Source: Sutterella sp.
Lineage (GTDB): Bacteria; Pseudomonadota; Gammaproteobacteria; Burkholderiales; Burkholderiaceae_F
Direction: 5' to 3'
NCBI GenBank assembly: GCA_019418605.1
Contig: DYBN01000064.1
Location: 1-64,000, forward strand
Length of the DNA: 64,000 bases
The notes beneath the pieces are model-generated. The model saw only the letters and a list, made by a program, of their open reading frames with translations, was not told where the DNA came from and made no database searches. The translations under genes and the position numbers were made by a program. Numbering within the stretch: the stretch's first letter is position 1; every line of letters starts with the position of its first letter. Shown one piece after another: positions 63,874-64,000 of the stretch.

Positions 63874-64000
63874 TGGACAAGCGAATTCCGATTACCGTGA
63901 CCGGCGCCGAGAAGCTGCGTGCCGAACTCGATGAACTCAAGCGCGTCAAGCGCCCGGCCGTCGTGCAGGCCATTGCCGAGGCGCGCGAAAAGGGCGATTT
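63874..64000 (+). CDS. greA: Transcription elongation factor GreA, 5' part
   Basis: The first 42 codons lie before the window end: MDKRIPITVTGAEKLRAELD, then LKRVKRPAVVQAIAEAREKGD. This is the start of the GreA N-terminal coiled coil, which enters the RNA polymerase secondary channel to rescue backtracked complexes. carB-greA is a usual betaproteobacterial neighbourhood. The 175-base gap upstream contains GGGCGG/CCGCCC (about 63773-63790), a small stem that may follow carB. Confidence 0.9.

Overview
The window looks like the chromosome of a Burkholderiales-type betaproteobacterium. Most of it is GC-rich, gene-dense DNA carrying housekeeping blocks in betaproteobacterial order: gmk-rpoZ-spoT, miaB-ybeZ-ybeY-corC-lnt, glyQS-plsC, the division/cell-wall (dcw) cluster mraZ to ftsA, trxA-rho-rpmE2, and carA...carB-greA. 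The lean gene content, the serine dehydratase, the basic-amino-acid decarboxylase and the AAA/PD-(D/E)XK gene fit a host-associated Sutterellaceae-like organism. That family assignment is inference, because no rRNA gene is present.

Layout. 1-3100 is an accessory patch: a RelB/DinJ-like antitoxin with a broken GNAT toxin gene, the first codons of a lost transposase, a truncated AlbA_2 gene, and an intact AlbA_2/HATPase/winged-helix gene preceded by an array of 8-bp units spaced exactly 11 bp apart. 3300-6820 is spoT, rpoZ and gmk (minus strand). 6957-10159 is a molybdate operon modA-modD-modC-modB (minus strand) with a ModE-like palindrome upstream. 10384-15949 holds a YqaA-like membrane protein, a lysine/arginine/ornithine decarboxylase, a GcvT-like folate-binding protein and sdaA. 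16194-22071 is miaB, a PhoH-like ATPase, ybeY, corC and lnt. 22224-27343 is glyQS, plsC and a YgjP-like metallopeptidase.

27344-45296 opens with a candidate structured RNA (promoter and terminator both visible) and a two-copy MraZ box. The dcw cluster follows: mraZ rsmH ftsL ftsI murE murF mraY murD ftsW murG murC ddl ftsQ ftsA. Many of these genes overlap by a few bases, so they are probably translationally coupled. The usual next gene, ftsZ, is missing. Instead the sequence turns AT-rich and carries a DUF262/DUF1524 (GmrS/GmrD-like) putative defence gene, followed by an ADP-ribosylglycohydrolase, an MdaB-like reductase, an MFS exporter, a YigZ/IMPACT protein, an AAA/PD-(D/E)XK protein and an ArnT-like glycosyltransferase. 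The window ends with rpmE2, rho (long pyrimidine-rich leader), trxA, carA, gmhA, carB and the start of greA.

The best leads are the 11-bp-phased repeats at the AlbA_2 gene, the candidate ~220-nt RNA upstream of mraZ, the loss of ftsZ from the dcw cluster beside the AT-rich DUF262 island, the ModE-like operator, and the hairpin that places a strong Shine-Dalgarno next to the decarboxylase start codon.
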